Positions 42,088-51,113 of a stretch of DNA of 64,000 bases are shown here, in pieces. Made by a program: the position numbers and the translations under genes. The notes beneath the pieces are model-generated. The model was not told the DNA's origin. It did not search any database and worked only from the letters and a program-made list of their open reading frames with translations. How positions within the stretch are numbered: the stretch's first letter is position 1; the number at the start of each line of letters is the position of its first letter. This stretch comes from Sabulicella rubraurantiaca (lineage in GTDB: Bacteria; Pseudomonadota; Alphaproteobacteria; Acetobacterales; Acetobacteraceae), in contig NZ_JAFEUU010000003.1 of NCBI RefSeq assembly GCF_017355885.1, positions 330,942 to 394,941 of the forward strand. Direction: 5' to 3'.

Positions 42088-43611
42088 ATGCTCAACCTGT
42101 CCGCCTTCGTCGCCTTCCACGCGCGGCAGCGTCCGGATGCGCTGGCCATCGTGTACGGGCCGCAGCGCATCACCTACGCGGCGCTGCAGCGCCGGACGGA
42201 GGCGCTCTCGGCGCTGCTCGCCTCGCGCGGCGTGGAAGCCGGGCAGGTCGTCGCGGCCTTCATGAAGAACTCGACCGCCTTCGTGGAGCTTGCCATCGCC
42301 GCCAGCCGCATCGGCGCCGTGTTCCTGCCGATCAATTTCCGCCTGGCGCGGGATGAGGTGGCCTACATTCTCGGCAATGCGCGGGCAAGGCTGCTCTTCG
42401 CCGATGCGGAGTTCCGCCCGGTCGTCGAGGATGTGCCGGGCCTCGTCATCGTGGACTCCGCCGCCCAGGCGGACCCCACGCGCCTCGTGCCGCCCGGCCT
42501 GCCCGTGCCGCCTCCGGCCGCGCGGCAGGAGGGTGACCTGTTCCGGCTGATGTACACCTCCGGCACCACGGACCGGCCGAAGGGCGTCATGCACAGCTAC
42601 GGCAATTTCTATTGGAAGTGCATGGAGCACGTCGTCGCGCTGGGGCTCACCGCGTCGGACCGGCTGCTGGTGGTCGGTCCGCTCTACCATGTCGGCGCCT
42701 TCGACCTGCCGGGTGTCGGGGTGCTCTGGGTCGGTGGGATGCTCTGTATCCTGCGGGATTTCGATGCTGCGGCCGCCGTCGCCGCCATCGCGCGCGAAGG
42801 CCTGACCGGGGCCTGGATGGCCCCCGTCATGCTGTCGCGCACGCTGGAACACGGCAATCCGGATGGGCTCGACCTCTCCACGCTGCGCTGGTGCATCGGT
42901 GGCGGCGAGAAGACGCCCGAGGGCCGCATCCGCGCCTTCACCGGCCTGTTCCCGAAGGGACGCTACATCGACGCCTATGGCCTCACCGAGACATGCAGCG
43001 GCGACACGCTGATGGAGGCGGGGTGGGAGATCGCGAAGATCGGTTCCACCGGCCGCGCCACGCCGCATGTGGAGATCGCCATTTGCGACGAGGCCGGGGC
43101 CCCTCTTCCTCCCGGGCAGGAGGGCGAGATCTGCCTGCGCGGCCCCAAGGTCTTCAAGGGATACTGGAACGACCCGGCAAAGACCGAAGCCTCCTTCCAT
43201 CCCGGCGGCTGGTTCCGTACCGGCGACGTGGGTTTCCTCGACGCCGACGGGTTCCTCTTCCTGACGGACCGCAAGAAGGACATGATCATCTCGGGCGGCG
43301 AGAACGTCGCGAGTTCCGAGGTTGAGCGCGTCCTCTACGCCATGCCTGAGGTGAGCGAGGCGGCGGTGATCGGCGTGCCCGACCCGCGCTGGGGCGAGAC
43401 GCCGGTGGCCGTGGTGGTGCCGCGCGACGGCGTGCAGCTGGACCTCGCGGCGGTGCAGGCGCATTGCCGCGTGCATCTTGCGGGATTCAAAGTGCCCAAG
43501 GCGCTGGAACTGCGGGACGCGCTGCCGCGCAACCCCTCGGGCAAGGTGCTGAAGCGCGTGCTGCGCGAGGAGCTGGCGCAGAAGGCGCAGGACAAGGAAG
43601 CCACGCCATGA
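42088..43611 (+). CDS. AMP-forming acyl-CoA ligase
   Basis: A 507-residue adenylate-forming enzyme. Motifs in order: phosphate loop YTSGTTDRPKGVMH, A5 motif YGLTETCSG, A7 TGDVGFLDADGFLFL, hinge TDRKKDMIISGGENV and the C-terminal catalytic lysine in NPSGKVLKR. It should activate the imported carboxylic acid to its CoA thioester at the expense of ATP. The length and motif set resemble the short/medium-chain and aromatic acid CoA ligases. Its stop overlaps the MmgE/PrpD start (ATGA). Confidence 0.92.
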   Translation: MLNLSAFVAFHARQRPDALAIVYGPQRITYAALQRRTEALSALLASRGVEAGQVVAAFMKNSTAFVELAIAASRIGAVFLPINFRLARDEVAYILGNARARLLFADAEFRPVVEDVPGLVIVDSAAQADPTRLVPPGLPVPPPAARQEGDLFRLMYTSGTTDRPKGVMHSYGNFYWKCMEHVVALGLTASDRLLVVGPLYHVGAFDLPGVGVLWVGGMLCILRDFDAAAAVAAIAREGLTGAWMAPVMLSRTLEHGNPDGLDLSTLRWCIGGGEKTPEGRIRAFTGLFPKGRYIDAYGLTETCSGDTLMEAGWEIAKIGSTGRATPHVEIAICDEAGAPLPPGQEGEICLRGPKVFKGYWNDPAKTEASFHPGGWFRTGDVGFLDADGFLFLTDRKKDMIISGGENVASSEVERVLYAMPEVSEAAVIGVPDPRWGETPVAVVVPRDGVQLDLAAVQAHCRVHLAGFKVPKALELRDALPRNPSGKVLKRVLREELAQKAQDKEATP

Positions 43612-44969
43612 CGGATGAAGTTCCGCTCGCCCGCGCCCTCGCGCGCTTCATCCATAGCCTTGGCCCCGCGACCATCCCGGCAGAGGTCGAGGCGAAGGCG
43701 CGTGCCTGCCTGCTGAACGGCTACGGCATCGCGCTGGGCTGCCACGCGACGGAGTTCGCGCCGGTCGCCCGCGCCGCCGCCATCGCCATGGAAGGCGAGC
43801 GGCCGGACGGCGCGACGCTCTGGGGCGACGGACGCCGCACCACCATCGCCGGCGCGACCCTGGCCAATGCCGCGCTCTCGCACGGCCGAGCGCAGGAGGA
43901 TGCCTGCGGCGCGGCGCATCTGGGCGCCATCCTCATCCCGCTGCTCACCGCGCTGTTCGAGGAGCGGGGGCTTCCGCTCGATCACCTAATCCCCGCGCTG
44001 GTCGCCGGCTACGAGGCGGGCGGGCTGTTCGAGAAGGCGCATGCCGGCCACACCACCCCGGCGGGCCTGCGCGCCTCGCCGATCTACGGCACGATCGCCG
44101 CCGCGGCGGCGGTGGCGAAGGCGATGGCGCTGCCCGAGGACCGCATCGCCGCCGCGCTCTCCTACGGCGCGCATTTCGCCGGCGGCATCCTGCAATCCTT
44201 CGCCGATGGCACGGATGAATGGCGCTATCAGGTCGGCCAGGCTGCGGTGAACGGGCTGATGGCAGCGGAGCTGGCACGCCAGGGTGCGGTCGCCGCGCCG
44301 CACGCCTTCGAGGGCAGCGCCGGCTATATCCGGGCCTTCGCCCGCGTGGCGCCGGATGTGGGGGGGCTCGCCGCGAAGCTGGGGGTCGAATGGTCCACCA
44401 TGCGCGTGGCCTTCAAGCCCTTCCCGGTCTGCGCCTTCAACCAGACGCCTGTCACCGCGGCGCTCCTGCTCAGGGAGAAGATCGCGGAAAGGAAGATCGC
44501 CGGCGTCACGGTGCGGATGAACCCCTACGAGATCGGCTATGCCGGCATGGACAGCAAGGGACCCTTCAACACCGTCTCCGGCACGCTGATGTCCATTCCC
44601 TTCTGCATCGCGGCCACGCTGCTGCGCGGCACGCCGACCATGGGCATCATGACGGACTATGACGACGCCCAGGTGAATGCGCTGATGCAGGCGGTCGAGA
44701 CCGTGGCGGACCCTGATGTGCCGACACTCTCCGCCGTGATCGCTGTTTGGCTGGAGGATGGCACCGAGCTGGTTCAGGACCAGCGCATGACCGCATCCGA
44801 CTACAGCTATGACCGCGCGCGCACCATGGAACTCGTGCGCCGCATCGGCGCCGAGGAAGCCGTGCCCGAAGAGGCCTATGACCGCATGGAACGCTTCGTG
44901 ATGGGCCTGCCGGGAGGCTCGGTGCAGGACATCGTCGGCTGCTTCGCACTGCTGCCGCGCCGGGGGTGA
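43608..44969 (+). CDS. MmgE/PrpD family protein
   Basis: A 453-residue member of the MmgE/PrpD family, which includes 2-methylcitrate dehydratase and cis-aconitate decarboxylase. Conserved parts are LNGYGIALGCHATEFAPVAR, ATLANAALSHGRAQED (active-site loop of the helical domain), AALSYGAHFAGGILQSFADG and the second domain with VAFKPFPVCAFNQTPVTAAL. It is the last gene of the operon. The His/Asp residues of dehydratases are partly kept (SHGRAQED replaces HxxDFDD), so the exact reaction is open; dehydration or decarboxylation of a tricarboxylate-like or hydroxy acid intermediate is possible. Confidence 0.88.
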   Translation: MTDEVPLARALARFIHSLGPATIPAEVEAKARACLLNGYGIALGCHATEFAPVARAAAIAMEGERPDGATLWGDGRRTTIAGATLANAALSHGRAQEDACGAAHLGAILIPLLTALFEERGLPLDHLIPALVAGYEAGGLFEKAHAGHTTPAGLRASPIYGTIAAAAAVAKAMALPEDRIAAALSYGAHFAGGILQSFADGTDEWRYQVGQAAVNGLMAAELARQGAVAAPHAFEGSAGYIRAFARVAPDVGGLAAKLGVEWSTMRVAFKPFPVCAFNQTPVTAALLLREKIAERKIAGVTVRMNPYEIGYAGMDSKGPFNTVSGTLMSIPFCIAATLLRGTPTMGIMTDYDDAQVNALMQAVETVADPDVPTLSAVIAVWLEDGTELVQDQRMTASDYSYDRARTMELVRRIGAEEAVPEEAYDRMERFVMGLPGGSVQDIVGCFALLPRRG

Positions 44970-45007
44970 GGGCCCTTCACCCCCCGCGGTGCGGCTGAGG
45001 CCGCGCC

Positions 45008-45415
45008 TCAGGCGTCGGCGAGCATCTTCCGCAACAGGGCGTACAGATCCTCGTCGAAGGTGGGCTTCGGCGCCGTGGGCCGGTCGCGATGATGCGTTTC
45101 GCGGACGCGGCGGTCGGAAGCGGTGATGAAGCCGAAGGGAATGCCTTGCGCCTCCAGCGCATCGGCGATCGGGACGGAGTTGCGCCCTTCGCCGAGGTTG
45201 AAGTCGAGCAGCGCGGCATCGGGGACGCGGCTGCTGATCGTGTCCAGCGCCATGGCCACGTTGCTCGCATGCGAGACCGTCGCCCCGAGATTGGTAAGCA
45301 CCTGCTCCAGCCAGCAGGCGATCAGGAACTCGTCCTCGACAACAAGGAAGTGGCGCCCCTCCAGCCGGGGGTACCAATCCTCCAACGTCGCGCTGTCATC
45401 GCCCCTGTCTGTCAT
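45008..45415 (-). CDS. Single-domain response regulator
   Basis: A 135-residue receiver domain with no output domain. It has the acidic pair in FLVVEDEFLIACWLEQVL, the phospho-acceptor Asp in AALLDFNLGEG, a Thr/Ser position in FGFITASDRR and the conserved Lys in APKPTFDEDL. Such stand-alone receivers in alphaproteobacteria usually serve as phosphate sinks or relays for HWE/HisKA2 kinases. Start placed at ATG 45415, where the domain begins; the frame stays open further upstream without protein-like sequence. It is convergent with the MmgE/PrpD gene and divergent from the MFS gene at 45667. Confidence 0.85.
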   Translation of the reverse strand: MTDRGDDSATLEDWYPRLEGRHFLVVEDEFLIACWLEQVLTNLGATVSHASNVAMALDTISSRVPDAALLDFNLGEGRNSVPIADALEAQGIPFGFITASDRRVRETHHRDRPTAPKPTFDEDLYALLRKMLADA

Positions 45416-45666
45416 GCACCCCGTGCGCCCATCATGGCCGAGAGCAAACGCGGCGTCCAGCAGAAGCCGGCCCCCTCGCCACGTCGTCTCCACGATGCAC
45501 CATTTTTCGGGACATGGTTGAAAAGTAAAGTGAGACCTGCGCGAACCTCCCCATAAATGTGAACGCTGCGCCCTGAAAGCCACATGCGGCATTCCCCGTA
45601 ATCCCACCGCATCCTGTTGCGTTGGGGACGGAGACATCTTCCCCCACATCAACAGGAGCCTTCCGC

Positions 45667-46902
45667 ATGAGGGCATTGCTGTCCCCGATCTCCGCGTTGC
45701 TGCTTTCCGTCGCGATCCTCATCATGGGCAATGGGCTGCAATCCACCTTGCTGCCCGTGCGTGCCAGCTTCGAGGAATTCGACCCGACGGAGATCGGTCT
45801 GCAAGGCTCCTCCTACTTCCTCGGCTTCGTCGTGGGCTGCATCCTCGGCGGGCGGATGATCCAGCGCGTGGGCCATATCCGCACCTTCGCCGCGCTGGCC
45901 TCCGTCGCCTCCACCGTGGTGCTGATCCACGCGATGGTGGTCGAGCCCTTCACCTGGGCCGTGCTGCGCGCCATCACCGGCTTCTGCTTTGCCGGGCTCT
46001 ACCTCGTCATCGAAAGCTGGCTGAACGAGCGCGCGGGCAACGAGAACCGGGGCATGGTCATGGGCGTCTACACCATGATCAACCTGGGCGTGATCGTGAT
46101 CGGGCAGATGATGCTGACCCTCTCCGATCCGTCTCGCTTTCCGCTCTTCGCGCTGGCTTCCATCCTGGTGTCGCTGGCGGCGGTGCCGGTGGCGCTCACC
46201 GGCGCGGCGCCGCCCGCGCCGCTGGCCGAGGCAAGGCTGCGGCCGTTGAAGCTCTACCGCATCTCGCCGGTGGGGGTGGTGGGGGCGATGATGGCCGGCG
46301 TCGCCTCCGGTGCCTTCTGGGCGCTCGGCCCGGCCTATGTGGTCGCGATGGGCGCCGACACGCGGCAGGTGGCGATCTTCATGTCCATCGCCGTGCTGGG
46401 CGGCGCGCTGATCCAGTGGCCCATCGGCCGTCTGTCCGACCGGCTGGACCGCCGCATCGTGGTGATCGGCGCCTGCCTTGTGGGTGCGGCGTCGGGGGTC
46501 GGCCTCGTCATGGGAGTGGACGAGACGGGTCTGCCCATGGCCCTGCTGGCGGCGCTGTTCGGCGCGGCGGCGTTTCCGCTCTACGCCATCTGCGCTGCCC
46601 ATGCCTTCGACCACACGGCGCCGTCGGATTTCGTGGAAGCCTCCTCCGGCCTCCTGCTGGCGAACGGGCTGGGGGCGGTGGCGGGGCCGCTGCTGGCCTC
46701 CGTCCTGATGCGCATATCCGGACCGTCAGGGCTGTTCATGGCGACGGCGGTGGCGCACCTCCTACTCGCAGGCTTCGTCGCTTGGCGCATCACCCGCCGC
46801 GCCGCCATGCCGAAGGAGCTTCGGCCGGATTTCGACCTGGCGGGCACGGCGCCGACCATGGTCGCGCCGCAGGAGGAAGCGGCGCCGGCCGCGGCGCGCT
46901 GA
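45667..46902 (+). CDS. MFS transporter, YcaD-like
   Basis: A 411-residue, 12-helix MFS protein. It has the YcaD/MFS_1-like opening MGNGLQSTLLPVRASFEEFD, GCILGGRMIQRVGHIRTFAA between helices 2 and 3, and CFAGLYLVIESWLNERAGNE at helix 4/5. The tail (MVAPQEEAAPAAAR) is cytoplasmic. AGGAG precedes the ATG. The transported compound is unknown; family members are annotated only as putative transporters. It converges with the next MFS gene, with 7 bp between stops. Confidence 0.86.
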   Translation: MRALLSPISALLLSVAILIMGNGLQSTLLPVRASFEEFDPTEIGLQGSSYFLGFVVGCILGGRMIQRVGHIRTFAALASVASTVVLIHAMVVEPFTWAVLRAITGFCFAGLYLVIESWLNERAGNENRGMVMGVYTMINLGVIVIGQMMLTLSDPSRFPLFALASILVSLAAVPVALTGAAPPAPLAEARLRPLKLYRISPVGVVGAMMAGVASGAFWALGPAYVVAMGADTRQVAIFMSIAVLGGALIQWPIGRLSDRLDRRIVVIGACLVGAASGVGLVMGVDETGLPMALLAALFGAAAFPLYAICAAHAFDHTAPSDFVEASSGLLLANGLGAVAGPLLASVLMRISGPSGLFMATAVAHLLLAGFVAWRITRRAAMPKELRPDFDLAGTAPTMVAPQEEAAPAAAR

Positions 46903-46909
46903 GTTCCCG

Positions 46910-48100
46910 TCAGGCGGCGGCTGGCGCCGGGCGGGCGCGGGCCGTCTGCCAGGCGATCAGCGCCACCGCGCCAAGCAGGGTGGGCAGGAGGAGGAGGTTC
47001 AGCGCCTCCCAGCCCAGCCGGGCATGGATGAAGCCGGAGAGAAAGGCAGTGCCGGCCACCGTGCCGAAGATCAGGAAATCATTCGCCGCCTGGGCCTTCA
47101 CCCGCTCCTCCGGCCGGTGCGCCGTGCCCAGCAGGTTGGTGGCGCCCACGAACATGAAGTTCCAACCGATGCCGAGCAGGGCGAGGCCGGTGGCGAAATG
47201 CCAGAATTCCTTGCCCGCCACCGCGACCAGCACGGAAGCGGCGATCAGCGCCGCGCCGGCGACGATGATCCGCCGCACGCCGAAGCGCGTGATCAGGTGG
47301 CCGGTGAAGAAGCCAGGGGCGAACATGGACACGGCATGGAACTGGATCACCGTGGCGGAGGAGGCGACACCGAAGCCGCACAGCATCATCTCCAGTGGCG
47401 TCGCCGTCATGGCGAGGTTCATGGCGCCATAGGAGACCATGCCGGCGGCCGCGGCGTAGATGAATTGCGGTCGGCGCATGATCTCCAGCAGCGGGGTGTG
47501 CGCAGCGCCGCGCGCCGGCAGGGGCGGCAGGCGCAGCCCGGTCAGCAGCAGCAGGCACATCACCGGCAGCACGGCGAGGACGAGATAGGTGCCCAGGAAC
47601 AGAGTCGGCGCGAAGGCGGCATGCGTGTGCTTCACGATCTCCGGCCCGAAGATCGCGGAGAGCACAGGGCCTGCCATGACGAGCGCGATGGCGCGCGGGC
47701 GGTATTCGGGCGTCGCCGCCTCGGCGGCCGCGAAGCGGTAATGCTGGCCGATGCCGATGCCCAGCCCGGCAAAGACCGCGCCCGAGCAGTAGGTGACGAA
47801 ATCCCCCATCGCCACGCCTGCGGCAAAGGTAAGCGACCCCGCGAGGGACAGCACCGCGCCCAGCAGGAAGCCGGCACGCCGCCCCCAGCGCGCGAAGATC
47901 ATCGAGGCGGGGATGGAGGCCGCCATCACCGCGGTCATCTGCACCGCCATGGGCAGGGTCGCGAGCGACTTGTCGGCGGAAAGCGAGTGCCCGATCAGCG
48001 CCGCCATGGAGACCTGACCGACCAGCGTCGTGTTCAGCAGCGCCTGGCAGAAGAAGAGGCGCCAGACGGTGCGGCGCATGCCGCGTTCCTCGGGGGTCAT
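46910..48100 (-). CDS. MFS transporter, co-transcribed with thiL
   Basis: A 396-residue MFS protein with 12 helices. It begins MTPEERGMRRTVWRLFFCQA and has the loop FARWGRRAGFLLGAVLSLAG after helix 2. Its ATG overlaps the thiL stop (ATGA), placing it last in the nrdR-rib-nusB-thiL transcript. The coupling to thiamine and riboflavin genes could hint at vitamin-related transport, but many such overlaps are accidental, and no specificity motif was recognised. Confidence 0.85.
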   Translation of the reverse strand: MTPEERGMRRTVWRLFFCQALLNTTLVGQVSMAALIGHSLSADKSLATLPMAVQMTAVMAASIPASMIFARWGRRAGFLLGAVLSLAGSLTFAAGVAMGDFVTYCSGAVFAGLGIGIGQHYRFAAAEAATPEYRPRAIALVMAGPVLSAIFGPEIVKHTHAAFAPTLFLGTYLVLAVLPVMCLLLLTGLRLPPLPARGAAHTPLLEIMRRPQFIYAAAAGMVSYGAMNLAMTATPLEMMLCGFGVASSATVIQFHAVSMFAPGFFTGHLITRFGVRRIIVAGAALIAASVLVAVAGKEFWHFATGLALLGIGWNFMFVGATNLLGTAHRPEERVKAQAANDFLIFGTVAGTAFLSGFIHARLGWEALNLLLLPTLLGAVALIAWQTARARPAPAAA

Positions 48101-49026
48101 TCGACGTGGCTCCAGCCCAGGCGGCGCGGGGTGATGTCCCTTCCGGCCGCGTCGCGCAACGTCACACGCGGCGCACCTTCCGTGAAGCGGCCGATCCGTG
48201 TCAGGCCCAGAGCGGCGCAGCGCTCGGCATCCTCTGGCGCGGCAGCCAGCAGCAGCTCGTAATCGTCGCCGCCCGTCGCCAGCGCGGCGATGTCGGCCAT
48301 GGCGTCGGAGACGGGGATGCGCGAAGCCTCCACCTCCGCCATGCAGCCGCCCAGGCGGCAGAGATGCGACAGATCCTGCAGGAGCCCATCCGAGACATCG
48401 AGCATGGCGCGCGCCACGCCGCGCAGCCCCAACCCGGTTTCGAGGCGTGGCTCGGGCAGGCGGTAGCGCCGCGCCAGCGCCCCATCCGGATCGGGCCATT
48501 CGCCGCGCGCCGCCCGCAGCCCGAGCCAGCCATCGCCGATCCGCCCCGAGACCCAGACCTCGTCCCCCGGCCGCGCGCCCACGCGGCGGATGGCCTGCCC
48601 AGAAGGCACGGTGCCGAGGATGGTGAGAGAGAGCGAAAGCGGTCCGGGCGTGGAGACGGTGTCGCCACCCAGCACGCGCAGCCCGAACAGCGCCTGGTCC
48701 TGCGCCAGACCGGCGGCGAAGCCCTCCAGCCAGGCATCACCGATGCCGCGCGACAGGGCGATGGTCATCAGGTAGCCCAGCGGTTCCGCCCCCATGGCGG
48801 CGAGGTCGCTGAGATTCACCCGCAGCAGCTTGCGGCCGATCGTGTCGGGCGGGTCATCGGGCAGGAAATGCACGCCCGCCACCATGGCGTCGGCGGCCAG
48901 CACCAGCTCCTGCCCAGGGGGTGGCGCGATCAGCGCCGCGTCGTCCAGCAGCCCTAGCCCGCCCGGCGCGGCCAGCGGCGCGAAATGCCGCGCGATCAGG
49001 CCGAATTCCGGCGGTGCGCCGGACAT
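48097..49026 (-). CDS. thiL: Thiamine-monophosphate kinase
   Basis: A 309-residue enzyme that phosphorylates thiamine monophosphate to the active diphosphate. It shows GLLDDAALIAPPPG and LVLAADAMVAGVHFLPDDPP (ATP/Mg site), then GRKLLRVNLSDLAAMGAEPL, LGGDTVSTPGPLSLSLTILG and MLDVSDGLLQDLSHL, all typical of ThiL. The start is ATG 49026, one base after the nusB stop on this strand, so translation is coupled. It shares a transcript with nusB, as in many alphaproteobacteria. Confidence 0.94.
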   Translation of the reverse strand: MSGAPPEFGLIARHFAPLAAPGGLGLLDDAALIAPPPGQELVLAADAMVAGVHFLPDDPPDTIGRKLLRVNLSDLAAMGAEPLGYLMTIALSRGIGDAWLEGFAAGLAQDQALFGLRVLGGDTVSTPGPLSLSLTILGTVPSGQAIRRVGARPGDEVWVSGRIGDGWLGLRAARGEWPDPDGALARRYRLPEPRLETGLGLRGVARAMLDVSDGLLQDLSHLCRLGGCMAEVEASRIPVSDAMADIAALATGGDDYELLLAAAPEDAERCAALGLTRIGRFTEGAPRVTLRDAAGRDITPRRLGWSHVE

Positions 49027-49027
49027 T

Positions 49028-49528
49028 TCAGAAATCGCCGGGCCGGAGGCTCCGTGCCATGGCGTCCAGCACGCCGTTGCAGAAGCGCGGCTCCTCGCCC
49101 CCGAAGAAGCCGTGGGCGATGTCCATGTATTCCTTGATGACGACGCGGGCCGGCGGGCCCTCGCGGTCGCGCAGCTCCGCCCCGGCGGCACGCAGCAGCG
49201 CGCGGATCACCGGGTCGAGGCGCGGCATCCCCCAGCCGGCGGCGAGGTGCTTGGCGATCAGCGTGTCCAGCGCGTCGCTCTCCGTCGCGGCGGAACGGAG
49301 GATGCGGACGAAGAGCGAGGCATCCGCCTCCTCCACCCGCCCATCTTCGAATCCCTCCTGGCCGGGAACGGTGCCCAGGCGGTGGCGCAGGAACTGGTCC
49401 AGCACCGTCTCGACGCTCTCGCCCGAGGCCTCGGCATTGAACAGGGCCTGCACGGCGGCGACGCGCGCGCCGGTGCGCTTGCGGCCCTTGGCGGGATCGC
49501 GCGGATGCGCCTTCACGCCACGCCCCAC
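49028..49528 (-). CDS. nusB: Transcription antitermination factor NusB
   Basis: A 166-residue RNA-binding factor that works with NusE on boxA of rRNA operons. ARVAAVQALFNAEASGESVE near the start and the C-terminal VVIKEYMDIAHGFFGGEEPR ... FCNGVLDAMARSL are family hallmarks. The N-terminal tail (MGRGVKAHPRDPAKGRKRTG) is longer and more basic than in E. coli. Its start overlaps the end of ribH by 16 bp. Confidence 0.92.
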   Translation of the reverse strand: MGRGVKAHPRDPAKGRKRTGARVAAVQALFNAEASGESVETVLDQFLRHRLGTVPGQEGFEDGRVEEADASLFVRILRSAATESDALDTLIAKHLAAGWGMPRLDPVIRALLRAAGAELRDREGPPARVVIKEYMDIAHGFFGGEEPRFCNGVLDAMARSLRPGDF

Positions 49529-49989
49529 TGGCGGCGCAGCGCCACCTGCATCAGGCAGGCGGCCGCCGCCTCCGCGCCCTTGTTGTGCCGGTCATCGCGG
49601 GAGCGCGCCTCGGCCTGGGCCAGGGTGTGCACGGTCAGCAGGCCGAACCCCACGGCCGCGCCCGTCTCGGCGGTGATGGCCATGACGCCGGAGCAGGCCT
49701 CGCGGCAGATATGGTCGTAGTGGTCGGTCTCGCCGCGCACCACGCAGCCGAGCAGCACGTATCCGTCATAGCGCTGCGTCAGGGCGAGGCGCAGCGCCGC
49801 CGGCAGTTCGAAGGCGCCGGCCACGTCCACCGTGTCGAGCGTGCCGCCTGTCTCGCCGACCACGCGCTGAACGCCACGCGCCATGCCCTCCACCACCTCG
49901 GCATAGTAGGGGGCCTGGATCAGCAGGATGCGTGGGGGCGCGCCCTCCAGCTTCGGGAGGGCGCGTTCGGGCGCGTCGGCGGTGCTCAT
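49513..49989 (-). CDS. ribH: 6,7-dimethyl-8-ribityllumazine synthase
   Basis: A 158-residue enzyme that condenses the ribityl-pyrimidine with 3,4-dihydroxybutanone phosphate in riboflavin synthesis. Conserved parts are VDVAGAFELPAALRLALTQR, GYVLLGCVVRGETDHYDHIC and VGFGLLTVHTLAQAEARS. The active-site His lies in the TDHYDHIC region, and HNKGAEAA is the typical end motif. The ATG overlaps the ribBX stop (ATGA), and the end overlaps nusB. Confidence 0.94.
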   Translation of the reverse strand: MSTADAPERALPKLEGAPPRILLIQAPYYAEVVEGMARGVQRVVGETGGTLDTVDVAGAFELPAALRLALTQRYDGYVLLGCVVRGETDHYDHICREACSGVMAITAETGAAVGFGLLTVHTLAQAEARSRDDRHNKGAEAAAACLMQVALRRQWGVA

Positions 49990-51113
49990 GCGCGGCGTTC
50001 TTGCGCCAAGGGCCGGGTTTCCACAACCCGCAGACCCCACCCGTCCAGCCCGACCAGGGGGCGGGGGTTGTTGGTCAGGCGGATCAGGTCGCGCACGCCC
50101 AGATCGGCCAGGATCTGCGCGCCGATGCCGTAGTCGCGCAGCAGCGGCGTGGCGTTGCGGTCGCGGGTCTGGCGCAGCTGGGTGGACATGCCGTCGGGCC
50201 GCCAGTCGCGCAACAGCACCACGACGCCGCGCCCCTCCGCCGCGATGGCCTCCATCGCCGCATGCAGCTCCCGCGTGCCGCGCCCGGCGACGAGGTCGTT
50301 GATGAGGTTCGCGGCATGCATGCGCGTCAGCACCGGCTCGGTCCCGGCGAGGTCGCCCTTCACCAGCGCCACGTGCTCGCCCGGCTCGATGGCGCTGCTA
50401 TAGGCGATGACGCGCCAGTCACCGCCCACTGCGTGGTGGACCTCCGCCTCCTCCACGCGCCGCACCAGCTTCTCGGTGCGGCGGCGATAGGCGATCAGGT
50501 CGGCGATGGTGCCAAGCTTCAGCCCATGGTGCTGCGCGAAGGCGACGAGGTCGGTCAGGCGGGCCATGGAGCCGTCTTCGTTCATGATCTCGCAGATCAC
50601 GCCCGCGGGATTCAGCCCGGCGAGGCGCGCGAAATCCACCGCCGCCTCCGTGTGCCCGGCGCGCACCAGCGTGCCGCCCTCGCGCGCCACCAGCGGGAAG
50701 ACATGGCCGGGGGTGACGATGTGCTCGCGATCCAGCTCAGGGTTGATGGCGACCGCGACGGTGCGGGCACGGTCGGCGGCGCTGATGCCGGTGGAGACGC
50801 CGTCCCGCGCCTCGATGGAGACGGTGAAGGCGGTCTGGTGTCGCGTGCCGTTGCTCTGTGCCATCAGCGGCAAGCCCAGCTGCTCGACGCGATGGCGCGT
50901 CATGGCGAGGCAGATCAGCCCACGCGCGAAGCGGGCCATGAAGTTGATCGCATCCGGCGTGGCGAATTGCGCGGGGATAACGAGGTCGCCCTCATTCTCC
51001 CGGTCCTCGTCGTCCACGAGGATGAACATGCGGCCGCGCCGCGCCTCCTCCAGCAATTCCTCCGTGGGGGAGATGAAGTCGTGCAGGGAGGTGATGCGGG
51101 TCTCAGTGGTCAC
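49986..51113 (-). CDS. ribBX: 3,4-dihydroxy-2-butanone-4-phosphate synthase with degenerate GTP cyclohydrolase II domain (RibBX type)
   Basis: A 375-residue two-domain protein. The N-terminal half (about 1-205) is an intact DHBP synthase: DDEDRENEGDLVIPAQFATP, FMARFARGLICLAMT, DGVSTGISAADRARTV and the VAREGGTLVRAGHTEAAVD segment. The C-terminal half aligns with GTP cyclohydrolase II, but the zinc loop that normally reads HSECLTGDxxxSxxCDCG is TRMHAANLINDLVAGRGTRE here, with no cysteines. It therefore cannot be a zinc-dependent cyclohydrolase. This matches RibBX proteins, whose C-terminal domain has lost GTP cyclohydrolase activity. A true RibA must be encoded elsewhere. The GTG start overlaps the ribE stop. 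Confidence 0.9.
   Translation of the reverse strand: MTTETRITSLHDFISPTEELLEEARRGRMFILVDDEDRENEGDLVIPAQFATPDAINFMARFARGLICLAMTRHRVEQLGLPLMAQSNGTRHQTAFTVSIEARDGVSTGISAADRARTVAVAINPELDREHIVTPGHVFPLVAREGGTLVRAGHTEAAVDFARLAGLNPAGVICEIMNEDGSMARLTDLVAFAQHHGLKLGTIADLIAYRRRTEKLVRRVEEAEVHHAVGGDWRVIAYSSAIEPGEHVALVKGDLAGTEPVLTRMHAANLINDLVAGRGTRELHAAMEAIAAEGRGVVVLLRDWRPDGMSTQLRQTRDRNATPLLRDYGIGAQILADLGVRDLIRLTNNPRPLVGLDGWGLRVVETRPLAQERRA

Noticed and set aside
41548..43476. A 642-codon minus-strand frame over the acyl-CoA dehydrogenase and ligase
   Set aside because: Shadow of two recognised enzymes, no family resemblance.
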